DNA of 64,000 bases from Bacteroidaceae bacterium. Lineage in GTDB: Bacteria > Bacteroidota > Bacteroidia > Bacteroidales > Bacteroidaceae. The stretch covers positions 1-64,000 of the forward strand of contig JAFYQQ010000001.1 in the NCBI GenBank assembly GCA_017559845.1, written 5' to 3'. This document shows, piece after piece, positions 33,644 to 42,025 of the stretch. Every line of letters begins with the position of its first letter. Position 1 is the first letter of the stretch. Below the pieces are notes generated by a model. That model did not search any database and had not been told where the DNA came from. It saw only the letters and a program-made list of their open reading frames with translations. Both the position numbers and the translations under genes were made by a program.

Positions 33644-35991
33644 TTCAACACTTTACGGACAGTTCCGTCCTTTGTCTTCACAATATTGATACCCTTGCGC
33701 AGCTCGTTCTGTCGCACACCGTCAAGGCCAAAAATGCCCTCTTCCGTCTGAAGAACGCCGTCCTTCACCTCGCCGATAAATGTGGCATTTCCCCACTCAT
33801 CCAAAATTGCTACCCGAGTCCGAATATTTTGTGTCGTGGGGGGGATAAAGTAGGCGGTATAGGCGTTGATGGTGGAACCGGCTCCGCCTAAGCTTAGCTT
33901 GCCACCTGCAATGCCGTAATTTCCTTCCATGGGCTGGTTCGGAGTATAGTTGCCTTGCATGGTCCAATTGTCTAAAGTAATGTCTCCTGCTACTGGCACC
34001 TTTACGGTAACATCTGTCCATTGTGGATTAGTAATGTCTGAAGGCAGATAGACAACATAAGGTTGGTTGGCCAACATTATCCCATCTTCTTTTTTCTGAA
34101 GATATAATGTATATCCGTCCTGGCTGTTATAAGTAACGAAAGCAAGTTGGGCTATGTATGCGCCTTCTACGGCATTGATGTCATATTCAAAGGGGAAAGT
34201 TGCAGTAAAGTGTCCTTGGGGAAGGGTACGATTAAGAATGACCTGTTGGTAGGTTCTTGCTTCGTAGTTAGGGGATTCTTTTGGATTCAAAATTAGTCTG
34301 TCGGCTTTGGTTTTCCCGGATACATTAATAACAACGGGAGTGCTGTTCTTTCCGCTGGGGTCAGTAATGGTAATGGTTCCTGCGTGTTCTCCTTCCGTGT
34401 TGTTAAGGTATGTAACCGCAATGGTCTCCGTTCCCATAATATCACCGCCTGTTTGGGTTGTATTTATTGGGTTGACTATAAAATTTGAGTTTGAAGAGAC
34501 AACCGCAGCACCAGCCCCCACATTACAATGGTTCAACACAAATGTCTGCGGCTCAACCGTAGCGCCTTGATAATGTTCGCCAAAGTTGAGCTCCGTGGTT
34601 TCTGTATTCATGTACCGGAGTTCGGTAATCTTTATGTTGCTTACATTTTCATAATATATGCAATAACATTTTATGCGAACATAGCGTGTTGTTGGATTTA
34701 ATTGTATTTCTATAGATCCATTGTTGGTACCTGTTGTCCATGCTTCGGTGAAATTACTGCCATCTGCTCCTTCATAGACAGTCCATTTAACCTCACTATC
34801 TATATTGGAATCTGTAACTCTATAGTTAAAAGACAGTTTGTCAGGGATTCCAGTAAAGGCTATTTCGAACTCTCTGTTCCCATATGCCAAAGAATGATGT
34901 TGTATACCACCATCCCAAGCAAAACTACCACCATTAAGGTTTCGGGCAAGTACGCTCCAATTAGATTCAGTGATTTCTAAAGGCAAGTGATTCTGTGGCC
35001 TTTTCACCGTAATAGTATAGGATTCTGTTTTGGCATGCCAGTCATCATTACCGGCTTGGGTAACAGTGATGGTTGCAGAACCTTCTTTATCATATGTTAC
35101 TAATGCACCGTCAACTACATTGGCTATGGTTGGGTCGCTACTTGAAAACGAGATATCTGTGTCTTCATTATTTGTGGTAAAACAATTCGAATAACTGCTG
35201 TTTGTCGCTACATCACTTAAAAACCATTCAAATATGGGATATTGCGGTTCCTTTGTAGTTGATCCCTTTACTGGAATTTCTATTGATTCATTTGTGCCGT
35301 TTGGGTCACTGATTATGATTTTTCCAGAGTGGTTTCCCACCTCGCTGTTGTCATATGACACTGAAATCTCCTCAGTTCCCATTTTATCTGCACCAGTAGA
35401 TGTCAAGGTCGTTTTGTTGACTGAGAATTTAGAATCACTATCTGTATTATCACTTTTATATGAAATTGTCACTCCTGAGCCTGCATTACAATGGGATATT
35501 GTAAATTTTATGGGCTGCACAGTTGCATTATTGTTAATTGAACCAAAGTCTATTGAGGCTGTATTTGCTGTCAAGTAACGACGCTTGGTTATTGAAATAT
35601 TTGAAAAATTACCCCATAAATTTCCGGAATATAAAAAACGAATATATCTAACAGATGGATCTAACTCAATTGTAGCACGACCTGAATTGTTTTCCGAAGT
35701 CCATTTGTTATTTGTCCATGAAGTACCATTTGAACTTACAGAGATAGACCAATATACTCCTGTGGAACTATCATTGGCATCAAAGTTAAATGTGAGATCT
35801 TTTGGAATCCCTGAAAAATAAATTTCAGTACTTTTATCAGACCAATTAAATCCTCCTCCATTAGACCCGAAATTGCAACTTTTCTCTGAAATAGGCAAAT
35901 CTCCCCAATTATCAGCAGCCCACGCCTCACCATTACCACCTAGCAGGGCGGTAATAATCATCAGAATTATATATAGTATCTTTTGCTTCAT
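33640..35991 (-). CDS. 783-aa secreted protein with internal duplication and sorting-like tail
   Basis: The signal peptide MKQKILYIILMIITALLGGNGEAWA is followed by two copies of a ~200-aa unit. Copy 1 has IYFSGIPKDLTFNFDAND, SVRYIRFLYSGNLWGNFSNISITKRRYL and ASIDFG; copy 2 has IAFTGIPDKLSFNYRVTD, TRYVRIKCYCIYYENVSNISITELRY-like and TELNFG. Between them is an Ig-like (Big-type) segment, DISFSSSDPTIANVVDGALVTYDKEGSATITVTQ. After copy 2 comes a different domain. The C-terminal tail is IFGLDGVRQNELRKGINIVK, then KDGTVRKVLK, a pattern of type IX-like sorting tails. Probably a surface protein; ligand unknown. Overlaps the downstream DUF4493 gene by 4 nt. Confidence 0.8.
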   Translation of the reverse strand: MKQKILYIILMIITALLGGNGEAWAADNWGDLPISEKSCNFGSNGGGFNWSDKSTEIYFSGIPKDLTFNFDANDSSTGVYWSISVSSNGTSWTNNKWTSENNSGRATIELDPSVRYIRFLYSGNLWGNFSNISITKRRYLTANTASIDFGSINNNATVQPIKFTISHCNAGSGVTISYKSDNTDSDSKFSVNKTTLTSTGADKMGTEEISVSYDNSEVGNHSGKIIISDPNGTNESIEIPVKGSTTKEPQYPIFEWFLSDVATNSSYSNCFTTNNEDTDISFSSSDPTIANVVDGALVTYDKEGSATITVTQAGNDDWHAKTESYTITVKRPQNHLPLEITESNWSVLARNLNGGSFAWDGGIQHHSLAYGNREFEIAFTGIPDKLSFNYRVTDSNIDSEVKWTVYEGADGSNFTEAWTTGTNNGSIEIQLNPTTRYVRIKCYCIYYENVSNIKITELRYMNTETTELNFGEHYQGATVEPQTFVLNHCNVGAGAAVVSSNSNFIVNPINTTQTGGDIMGTETIAVTYLNNTEGEHAGTITITDPSGKNSTPVVINVSGKTKADRLILNPKESPNYEARTYQQVILNRTLPQGHFTATFPFEYDINAVEGAYIAQLAFVTYNSQDGYTLYLQKKEDGIMLANQPYVVYLPSDITNPQWTDVTVKVPVAGDITLDNWTMQGNYTPNQPMEGNYGIAGGKLSLGGAGSTINAYTAYFIPPTTQNIRTRVAILDEWGNATFIGEVKDGVLQTEEGIFGLDGVRQNELRKGINIVKTKDGTVRKVLK

Positions 35992-36039
35992 TTAATATCT
36001 TTTTCCTTGGATGGAATCTGTTGTTTTGGGGCTTCTGAA

Positions 36040-36140
36040 TAATCTGGTTTTTCCAGAGATTATAGAAGGGCTAGAAATTCTATACTGACTAGAATGTCTA
36101 TATTGGCTAGAAAAACTAGAAAGACCAGAAAATCTATATC
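36040..36140. repeat. CTAGAA-type repeat tract, site 2
   Basis: About 100 bases of CTAGAA and CTATA words, including AGAAGGGCTAGAAATTCTA (36064-36082) and GGCTAGAAAAACTAGAAAGA (36105-36124). It lies immediately downstream of the four-helix-bundle gene. Confidence 0.75.
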
Positions 36141-36153
36141 ACCCTGCCGGCCT

Positions 36154-36804
36154 TTAGCCTTGGCTGTTATGCTTTTTCAATTCCTCTTCCAATAGTTGTA
36201 TACGTTTCTTTAATCGTTCTATTTCGTGGGCTTGCGCCTCAATTGTTTCGTTTTGGGTTTGTCGGCGGCCCAGTCGGGCAGCCGTCATGCGTTCTTTTAT
36301 CCCTCCTTCTTCAATGAAGGTCTGCTCCAGTTGGGAGAGATAGGTGGTCATCATCTTGTCCACCTGACGGCAGAGGGTAATGGCCAGGTTGGCCAGTTCC
36401 TCGTCATTGGCCGTCTGATACATCTGGCTGTAGTCATCCTGGTTGTTATGCCGGCGACAAAAGTCCAGCATTGCCGCAAAGCGGGGATGCTTGTCATCCC
36501 ATTTGCCCAACTGGCGGGCGGCAAGGTAATCCTCGTAATCTTCTTTCAGTTCCTTTATGCTGGCCCGCGCCACATTGATGAGCTTGATTTCCATTTCGGT
36601 GGAGCTGACACCATCGGCACAGCCTTCCACAATATTCTGCTTGCCCGAGCGTGCCGCCTGCACCATCTGGTCCACTGTACGGTCACTGCATTTCAAAAAC
36701 CGCTTGGTAAAGGCGAATGTCAGCAGATAAAGAACATCCGTCTTTTTGTAGAAGAACAAGTCCTCATAATTGGCTTGGCGGCGAAGGAAATGCTCGTTGG
36801 GCAT
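36154..36804 (-). CDS. Four-helix-bundle protein (S23/Avd-like fold)
   Basis: 216 aa. The segment LLTFAFTKRFLKCSDRTVDQMVQAARSGKQNIVEGCADGVSSTEMEIKLINVARASIKELKEDYEDYLAAR is the four-helix-bundle domain known from 23S rRNA intervening-sequence proteins and, more distantly, from Avd of diversity-generating retroelements. A charged coiled coil ends the protein (AQAHEIERLKKRIQLLEEELKK). There is no signal peptide, so unlike all its neighbours it is cytoplasmic. It interrupts a run of surface lipoprotein genes and is flanked on both sides by CTAGAA-type repeat tracts, which suggests it arrived as a small mobile unit. No reverse transcriptase is nearby. Confidence 0.8.
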   Translation of the reverse strand: MPNEHFLRRQANYEDLFFYKKTDVLYLLTFAFTKRFLKCSDRTVDQMVQAARSGKQNIVEGCADGVSSTEMEIKLINVARASIKELKEDYEDYLAARQLGKWDDKHPRFAAMLDFCRRHNNQDDYSQMYQTANDEELANLAITLCRQVDKMMTTYLSQLEQTFIEEGGIKERMTAARLGRRQTQNETIEAQAHEIERLKKRIQLLEEELKKHNSQG

Positions 36805-36824
36805 ATTTTTTTGTTTTTTTTCTT

Positions 36825-36890
36825 TTAGATTGCCTAGATATTCTAGAAGGGCAAGAGAGACTATAACTACTAGAAAGACTATATTCTCTC
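36825..36890. repeat. CTAGAA-type repeat tract, site 3
   Basis: Contains CCTAGATATTCTAGAAGGGC (36833-36852), then ACTAGAAAGACTATATT. It lies upstream of the four-helix-bundle gene and mirrors site 2 on the other side. Confidence 0.65.
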
Positions 36891-36892
36891 TT

Positions 36893-37618
36893 TTATTGGA
36901 ATTCCCCAGTATGGGGGGCTTCTCCGTTTTCGATTATAATTAAGTTATCATCTATGGGGCTGATGCTTAAAGTTATGGTGGTATGTGTACCTGCTGCAAT
37001 GGTTACCGTACCTGTGGCACTAGTGATGTCTTGTACGTGAGAGCCTTGCTTGGCATTGGCCACAAGGGTGTAAGTTAATGTGGTGTTAGTGGCTGGGAAG
37101 TATACGGCTGGGTTATCTGTTGTGATGGTGTTGGTTTCAGAACCATCGTTCAGTTCCAATGATGAGAAGGTGTATAGATCCGTAAATGTTTTATCGAAGC
37201 CAATTGTCACTTTCGCATTCTTGGGAGCGCCAAGGGAGAGAGTTACTTCTTTCTGCTCTCCTGCATTGAGTGTAAATGATGTTTCACCGCTATATAATGC
37301 ACCGTCATATCCGCCATCTACTGCACCGCTGTTGGTGGCTGAAAGGGTGTATGAACCGGCGGGGATTACGGCTTTGCCATCAGTGAATGAGATAGGCTCA
37401 TCGTTAAGCCTAAATTCATATCCGCTCCAATCCGTCCGTGTCTGCCCAACTCGTGTCTCCACCTTAACGAACTCGTCGCCAGAAGACAGGGAGAGGCAGA
37501 GGATTCCTTTGTTAGAGGAGTCCTCCACCGCAATGTCTTCTGCACTGCACCCCACACTTAGCTGGCTTATGGCCAGCAAGGTGGTGGAGATGAGTATGAG
37601 TTGTTTATTGTTGAGCAT
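36893..37618 (-). CDS. DUF4493 lipoprotein (unit I)
   Basis: 241 aa. The lipobox is SVGC (Cys24). DUF4493 pattern: AVIPAGSYTLSATNSG, ALYSGETSFTLNAGEQKEVTLSL, NAKVTIGFDKTFTDLYTFSSLEL and PAVYFPATNTTLTYTLVANA. It ends with GTHTTITLSISPIDDNLIIIENGEA. Its start codon overlaps the preceding gene's stop (TAATG), so the two are coupled. Presumed surface lipoprotein of unknown ligand. Confidence 0.85.
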   Translation of the reverse strand: MLNNKQLILISTTLLAISQLSVGCSAEDIAVEDSSNKGILCLSLSSGDEFVKVETRVGQTRTDWSGYEFRLNDEPISFTDGKAVIPAGSYTLSATNSGAVDGGYDGALYSGETSFTLNAGEQKEVTLSLGAPKNAKVTIGFDKTFTDLYTFSSLELNDGSETNTITTDNPAVYFPATNTTLTYTLVANAKQGSHVQDITSATGTVTIAAGTHTTITLSISPIDDNLIIIENGEAPHTGEFQ

Positions 37619-38397
37619 TATTGCACTTTATTACCGGTTGCGGCGTCGAAGGTGAGGGTTTCTGTTGTGGGGGTGCCAAATCCCTCTGTTGTTATGTTCA
37701 ATTGGATATTACCATGAGTGTTGGCAGTAACGGATATTATTTTTTCTGTTCCTGCTGCACCTAATGAAATCTGAGGAGAAATACTGAGGCTAGGGTTTTC
37801 CACATTTTCTGCTTTATCATAAAGAAGAGTCACTGTAAGAGCTTGATCTCCATTAAAGTACGCATATTTATTATCAGAACTATTTTCGCTGATATATTTG
37901 TTTTGATTGTCAAAAGTCAACTCTCTTGGAGCTGTTATTTTGAACTTGTATGTTTTAAACACATTTGTAAATTGTTCCGTAAATTGCACACTTATTCTCG
38001 CATTTTTAGCTTTACCACAATTTATTTCTGGAGTTACAGTTGTACCGGCAACTACAGTTACTTTGTCTGCCGGATTTTTACCTTGATTATCATAGTAAGC
38101 TTCTCCCCAATTACCTTTCTGATTTGCCGTTGTCACATCTGTATGAGTTTTTACAATTATACTGTATTCGCCTGCTGTGAAAGCTTGATTTGAACCTGTA
38201 TATTCTGTCTGTCCAATTGTCACAAACCAATTCTTATTATTAATATTAACAGATGTAGGAGTTGTTCTTGTCTCAACAATAGGATCATTGCTTACATTCA
38301 AGTCAATATAACCATAGTTATCTACGGGATTGAGGTCTTCGTTGCTTACGCAGGCGGTTAGGGCCAGGGCGAGAGCTGCAAAATAAATCTTTTTCAT
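37618..38397 (-). CDS. DUF4493 lipoprotein (unit H)
   Basis: 259 aa. The lipobox is LTAC (Cys16). DUF4493 pattern: FTAGEYSIIVKTHTDV, AYYDNQGKNPADKVTVVAGTTVTPEINCGKAKNARISVQFTEQFTNVFKTYKFKI, then KYAYFNGDQALTVTLLYD. The end is GFGTPTTETLTFDAATGNKVQ. Coupled to unit I by a one-base stop/start overlap. Confidence 0.85.
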   Translation of the reverse strand: MKKIYFAALALALTACVSNEDLNPVDNYGYIDLNVSNDPIVETRTTPTSVNINNKNWFVTIGQTEYTGSNQAFTAGEYSIIVKTHTDVTTANQKGNWGEAYYDNQGKNPADKVTVVAGTTVTPEINCGKAKNARISVQFTEQFTNVFKTYKFKITAPRELTFDNQNKYISENSSDNKYAYFNGDQALTVTLLYDKAENVENPSLSISPQISLGAAGTEKIISVTANTHGNIQLNITTEGFGTPTTETLTFDAATGNKVQ

Positions 38398-38442
38398 GTC
38401 TTTTTGTGTTTTATTGTTACTTATTTATATTCTTTTTCTTGG

Positions 38443-38463
38443 CGGACGCAGCACGCTACGTCC
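38443..38463. repeat. Degenerate REP-like palindrome
   Basis: GGACGCAGCACGCTACGTCCC shares the outer GGAC and GTCCCTAC with the REP copies at 32.2-32.9 kb but has diverged inside. It is in the gap between a beta-barrel gene and the DUF4493 gene it precedes. Confidence 0.45.
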
Positions 38464-38473
38464 CTACATTTGT

Positions 38474-39322
38474 TTAATAATTCAGGGTGAGTCCGCATTG
38501 GAAGTTGGCCATGTCGATTAGGCTGTTGATGCGGAATCCGTTTTCTTTTATGTCGTCGCCGTCGCGGTTCTTCTCGTGCTGGAGGGCGTAGCTTACGTTG
38601 GCAAGACCTACGGAGAGGTCTATGCTGACATGGTTGGTCAGTGCCACGGCTATGCCGGGACGTACACCGAGACGGATTTGGTTCAGGGAGAAGTTGGAAC
38701 GGTAGGCCACATCGTCTCTGTCGCTCAGGACATAACCGCTACCGCCCTGGTAGCCCAAGGTGACATCGGTGAAGAATGCCCAACGCAGCTTGTTATCGAT
38801 GGGAACATAGCCGCGCCAATACGCCTCTACATTGTAGAAGGTGTGGGTATAGTCAATGTTGCGGAATGTGTGCTTCAGGGTTTCTTCCTCGTATTGGGGG
38901 AAGAATGCCTTTGTTCCGTCCAACTGGTTATAGCCCACGCGCAGACCAAGGATGGAGTTGTTGCCTATGGCATAGCCCATATAGGGGCTGAATGAGAAGC
39001 CCTTCAGACGCATATCCGCTTCGGCCATTCCGTTGAAGACAAGGTCGGTGTGGCTGCTGTTCATGGTCAGATGGCCCACTCCCAGTCCGTACACCCAGTT
39101 GCCCTGGGGCACAAAGGCGCGCATGCTTCTGCGGCGTTGTGTCAGCGGATCCAGCTGTTCCTCGTTCTGCTGGCCCATGGCCTTCCCCTTGCTCTTCCGT
39201 TGCAGATAGAGTCGGGCAGGGTCAATGCTCATCCCCTGTTGGGTGGGTGGCATAATCTGTGCCCATCCCATTTGTGCAAGGAAGAAGCATCCTAATAGTA
39301 AAGCTATCTTTTTTATGAACAT
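38474..39322 (-). CDS. Outer-membrane beta-barrel protein, paralogue of 47218-48090
   Basis: 282 aa. The signal peptide MFIKKIALLLGCFFLAQMGWAQ is followed by a ~45-residue linker with a basic QRRRSMRAF, then a barrel: VPQGNWVYGLGVGHLTMNSS, FSFSPYMGYAIGNNSILGLRVGYNQ, LRWAFFTDVTLGYQGG and FQCGLTLNY at the end. The linker, the [VI]P[QK]G[NQ]W start and the GNNSILGLR strand align by eye with the protein at 47218-48090. Probably an outer-membrane channel or anchor for the lipoproteins around it. Family name not known to me. Confidence 0.78.
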   Translation of the reverse strand: MFIKKIALLLGCFFLAQMGWAQIMPPTQQGMSIDPARLYLQRKSKGKAMGQQNEEQLDPLTQRRRSMRAFVPQGNWVYGLGVGHLTMNSSHTDLVFNGMAEADMRLKGFSFSPYMGYAIGNNSILGLRVGYNQLDGTKAFFPQYEEETLKHTFRNIDYTHTFYNVEAYWRGYVPIDNKLRWAFFTDVTLGYQGGSGYVLSDRDDVAYRSNFSLNQIRLGVRPGIAVALTNHVSIDLSVGLANVSYALQHEKNRDGDDIKENGFRINSLIDMANFQCGLTLNY

Positions 39323-39347
39323 AACTTATCTTGTGTGTTTGTCTTAA

Positions 39348-40133
39348 CTATTGTACGGTTACTTCACCATTTATATCCTCTTCCTTACCAGTATCAGTGT
39401 TGATGTCAACATTGAGGTCGCCACCATTCTCGCTGAATGAAACATGGAGTTTGGTTATTTTGCCTTTTGTTATGGTAATATTCTCTGTCTTGTCTATGCG
39501 GTCTTCCCATTTCCCTGCGGAACCACCTGTAAGACGTAGTGGAACAGTCCCTTGGCTTTGGCTTAAATTATAATATGCCACCTTGTCGGGATTATCACTT
39601 TTGAAGACCAAACTTCGTGTGTCTTGTGTTGTGGCTGCGTGCACCGGGAACTTGGTGGTAAACGATTCGTTAAAAAGAACCATGAGTCCTGCATTTGCCA
39701 TTACACATTCCAATTCAAGTGGGGTGATGCTGCCGGCAACTATGTCGAATGTTTCAGAAGCCAAGAATCTTATGCAGCCCCAACCGTCATTAGCACTGAT
39801 GGCCTCTTCTTCCATGCAATTTGTTACTTGAATAAGATAATCATCTGCAACAGGAAGTATTCTGTCATTATCCTCCAGTGTCCCCACTTCTTTTCCAGCC
39901 ACAAGTGTCAGTCCTTTCGCATCGGCAATGCTGACTTTGAATCTGTTGACATTCATGTTCGAGGTTGTACCACGCGTAATGTCCTCCGTAGTTACCTCTT
40001 CGGTAAGTACAGAGACGGTGAATCGCCCCGTTGCAGATGCGTCAGCTTCCTTGCCGGGAACCATGTCGCTGTTGCAGCCACCGCCCAGGATGCTGATGAG
40101 TGTGATTATGAATATATGATATATCGCTTTCAT
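39348..40133 (-). CDS. DUF4493 lipoprotein (unit G)
   Basis: 261 aa. The lipobox is GGGC (Cys20). DUF4493 pattern: RFKVSIADAKGLTL, ILPVADDYLIQVTNC, IRFLASETFDIVAGSITPLELECVMANAGLMVLFNESFTTKFPVH and DKVAYYNLSQSQGTVPLRLTGG. The tail is acidic (GGDLNVDINTDTGKEEDINGE). It starts 2 nt after the fimbrillin-like gene, so the two are one transcription unit. Confidence 0.83.
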   Translation of the reverse strand: MKAIYHIFIITLISILGGGCNSDMVPGKEADASATGRFTVSVLTEEVTTEDITRGTTSNMNVNRFKVSIADAKGLTLVAGKEVGTLEDNDRILPVADDYLIQVTNCMEEEAISANDGWGCIRFLASETFDIVAGSITPLELECVMANAGLMVLFNESFTTKFPVHAATTQDTRSLVFKSDNPDKVAYYNLSQSQGTVPLRLTGGSAGKWEDRIDKTENITITKGKITKLHVSFSENGGDLNVDINTDTGKEEDINGEVTVQ

Positions 40134-40135
40134 AT

Positions 40136-41998
40136 TTATCTGTACTTAACGGTGATCTCACGAATTAGGAGGTGTGTACCATAGAACAATCCAGAGGAAC
40201 CCATGTTACCATAACTGTTATCTATCGAAATAGTTGCATTGGATGGTGTGAACCTGCCAGGGATGTTCCCTGAATGATTATGGCATTCATTGCCTCCTGC
40301 ACGTCCACTCTCTTCTTCCTGGAAGATGGTTTCTCCACCTGCTGAAAGTGTATACGTTGTTCCTCTTGTGCAGGTGTGTATATCCACATCATGGTATACT
40401 GTTATGTCAGTGTTACCAGGGACATAGAAAGTCTTGGATATCGTATGATTGTGCAGTCGTACACCTGGATGGTTGTAATTTGTATAATTCCAGTTGTTCA
40501 CACTGCCATCCCACTCTGCATCGGTGGGAGGTTTTGCACTATAAGGCAGCCCTGTAATGTGCACACTTTTGCTTGCACTTCTTGTTACCCCATCAAAGGT
40601 GGCAGTTGCACCAAGTGTGTATGCCCCTGTGGCAGAGTATTTTTTGTCATTATATGTAACGCTGCTGTTGGAAGAGGCTTTTACACTTCCGCCGAAATCG
40701 TTGGTGTAGGATACGGTATAATTTGCATTGTTCAGAATAGCTGCTGATATTCCTGTAACGGCAGAGGAGATGGCGGTAACGGTAAATGCTTCCGTAGCGT
40801 TCGCTCTGACAATGTTTTTCTCTACTCCGTCACCGGCATAGTATGTGTAAGAACTTGCTGCTTGTTGAGCCAATCCGAATACAGGGTTCTCTGTAATCTG
40901 GAATGAAACCGATGAACTTATTTCCTTGCCGTTGGCGGTAAGGAAGGTGTAGTTTACGGTGTATGCGCCCTTGGGGAGATAGGGCCAGGAAGCATCGGAC
41001 GCACCAGACCTCAATGTGCCATTTCCTTTGGATAGTGTACGCACGGTTTTTCCTGCTGCATTAGTGATGGTTGCCGACCATTCGCTATCGGGGACGGGGG
41101 CTGTGAGACTAACTTCCGTTCCCTGTAGTATGCCTGATGAGTAGACATGCTGTGAGGTGATAGTTGGCTGTTCTACCATGTCTAAAGTCCCCAGATTGTA
41201 GATTACACCACTGGTTCCACCAAACATGGCTTTGCTTTGTTGAGAATAAGTCTTACCGTTCGTGTCTGTCATGGAAAGGGTGAATCCTTCTATCATAACA
41301 GGAGCCAAAGCAATATAGTAAGTTCCTTCAGCAAACGTGCTACTGCCTGTGGGGGGGAGTAGAGTTATCGAAAGGTTTTCCTGATTATCTACAGTTACCG
41401 TGGGATTTGCTCCACTGTAATCTATTAGCAATTTTCCTGCGATTGCCTTTGATGTGGAAAGAACAACCTTGGTCATACGGTTTGCGATGTATGATGGAAC
41501 GTTCAGCTTGAACAGTTGGCATATGTTGCGGAAACGAACCTGCGATGGGCTACCATCAATATTTCTTTCCCCCTTAGCTATCGACAGATTAGTGTTGGAT
41601 GAAAAGCCACCATTTGCAGCAATCTGCTCTGAAGGCAGTGTCATGACAATCTTTTGTGTAGAGAGTTCTTCCTCTGCAAGGTTAAAAGGATATACTGCAA
41701 GGAAATCGCTATGCTTGGGTGTAATGTTCCCCTTAAAGCGAGTTGTTCCTTCGTTTATTTCTGCAATAAACTTTCTTTTCGTAGCGACATAATCATATAC
41801 CGCAATAGCATCACCCTGTTCCCACAGTACGCTCTTTCCGTCATCCATTAGAGCTGTTCTGGTGGGTTGTTTGGTGTCTGTGACAATCTCCAGCGCCATC
41901 TCTTCCTCCTGCGGAGAAAGCAGCATGGTTTCTTGGCAGGAGGTCAGTCCGAATAAGATGCCAAACAGTATGAGATGTAAAAACCTTATTATATTCAT
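40136..41998 (-). CDS. Fimbrillin-like (Mfa-type) lipoprotein with shared C-terminal module
   Basis: 620 aa. The lipobox is LTSC (Cys21). The N-terminal half has the fimbrillin-family pattern TRTALMDDGKSVLWEQGDAIAVYD, QVRFRNICQLFKLNVP and TYYIALAPVMIEGFTLSMTD. The C-terminal ~330 residues are a separate module (GILQGTEVSLTAPVPDSEWSATI, ASWPYLPKGAYTVNYTF, ATFDGVTRSASKSVHITGLP, KPPTDAEWDGSVNNW). This module is homologous to the second half of the DUF4493 protein at 43722-45500. The last ~100 residues look like a carbohydrate-binding beta-sandwich (HNHTISKTFYVPGNTDITVYHDVDIHT). A tip adhesin role is a guess. Confidence 0.78.
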   Translation of the reverse strand: MNIIRFLHLILFGILFGLTSCQETMLLSPQEEEMALEIVTDTKQPTRTALMDDGKSVLWEQGDAIAVYDYVATKRKFIAEINEGTTRFKGNITPKHSDFLAVYPFNLAEEELSTQKIVMTLPSEQIAANGGFSSNTNLSIAKGERNIDGSPSQVRFRNICQLFKLNVPSYIANRMTKVVLSTSKAIAGKLLIDYSGANPTVTVDNQENLSITLLPPTGSSTFAEGTYYIALAPVMIEGFTLSMTDTNGKTYSQQSKAMFGGTSGVIYNLGTLDMVEQPTITSQHVYSSGILQGTEVSLTAPVPDSEWSATITNAAGKTVRTLSKGNGTLRSGASDASWPYLPKGAYTVNYTFLTANGKEISSSVSFQITENPVFGLAQQAASSYTYYAGDGVEKNIVRANATEAFTVTAISSAVTGISAAILNNANYTVSYTNDFGGSVKASSNSSVTYNDKKYSATGAYTLGATATFDGVTRSASKSVHITGLPYSAKPPTDAEWDGSVNNWNYTNYNHPGVRLHNHTISKTFYVPGNTDITVYHDVDIHTCTRGTTYTLSAGGETIFQEEESGRAGGNECHNHSGNIPGRFTPSNATISIDNSYGNMGSSGLFYGTHLLIREITVKYR

Positions 41999-42025
41999 TT
42001 TATATTGTCTTCTTGTAAGGTATTA

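Noticed and set aside
36154..36804. Diversity-generating retroelement, suggested by the Avd-like four-helix protein
   Set aside because: No reverse transcriptase, template repeat or variable repeat was seen within the window; the fold alone is not evidence.
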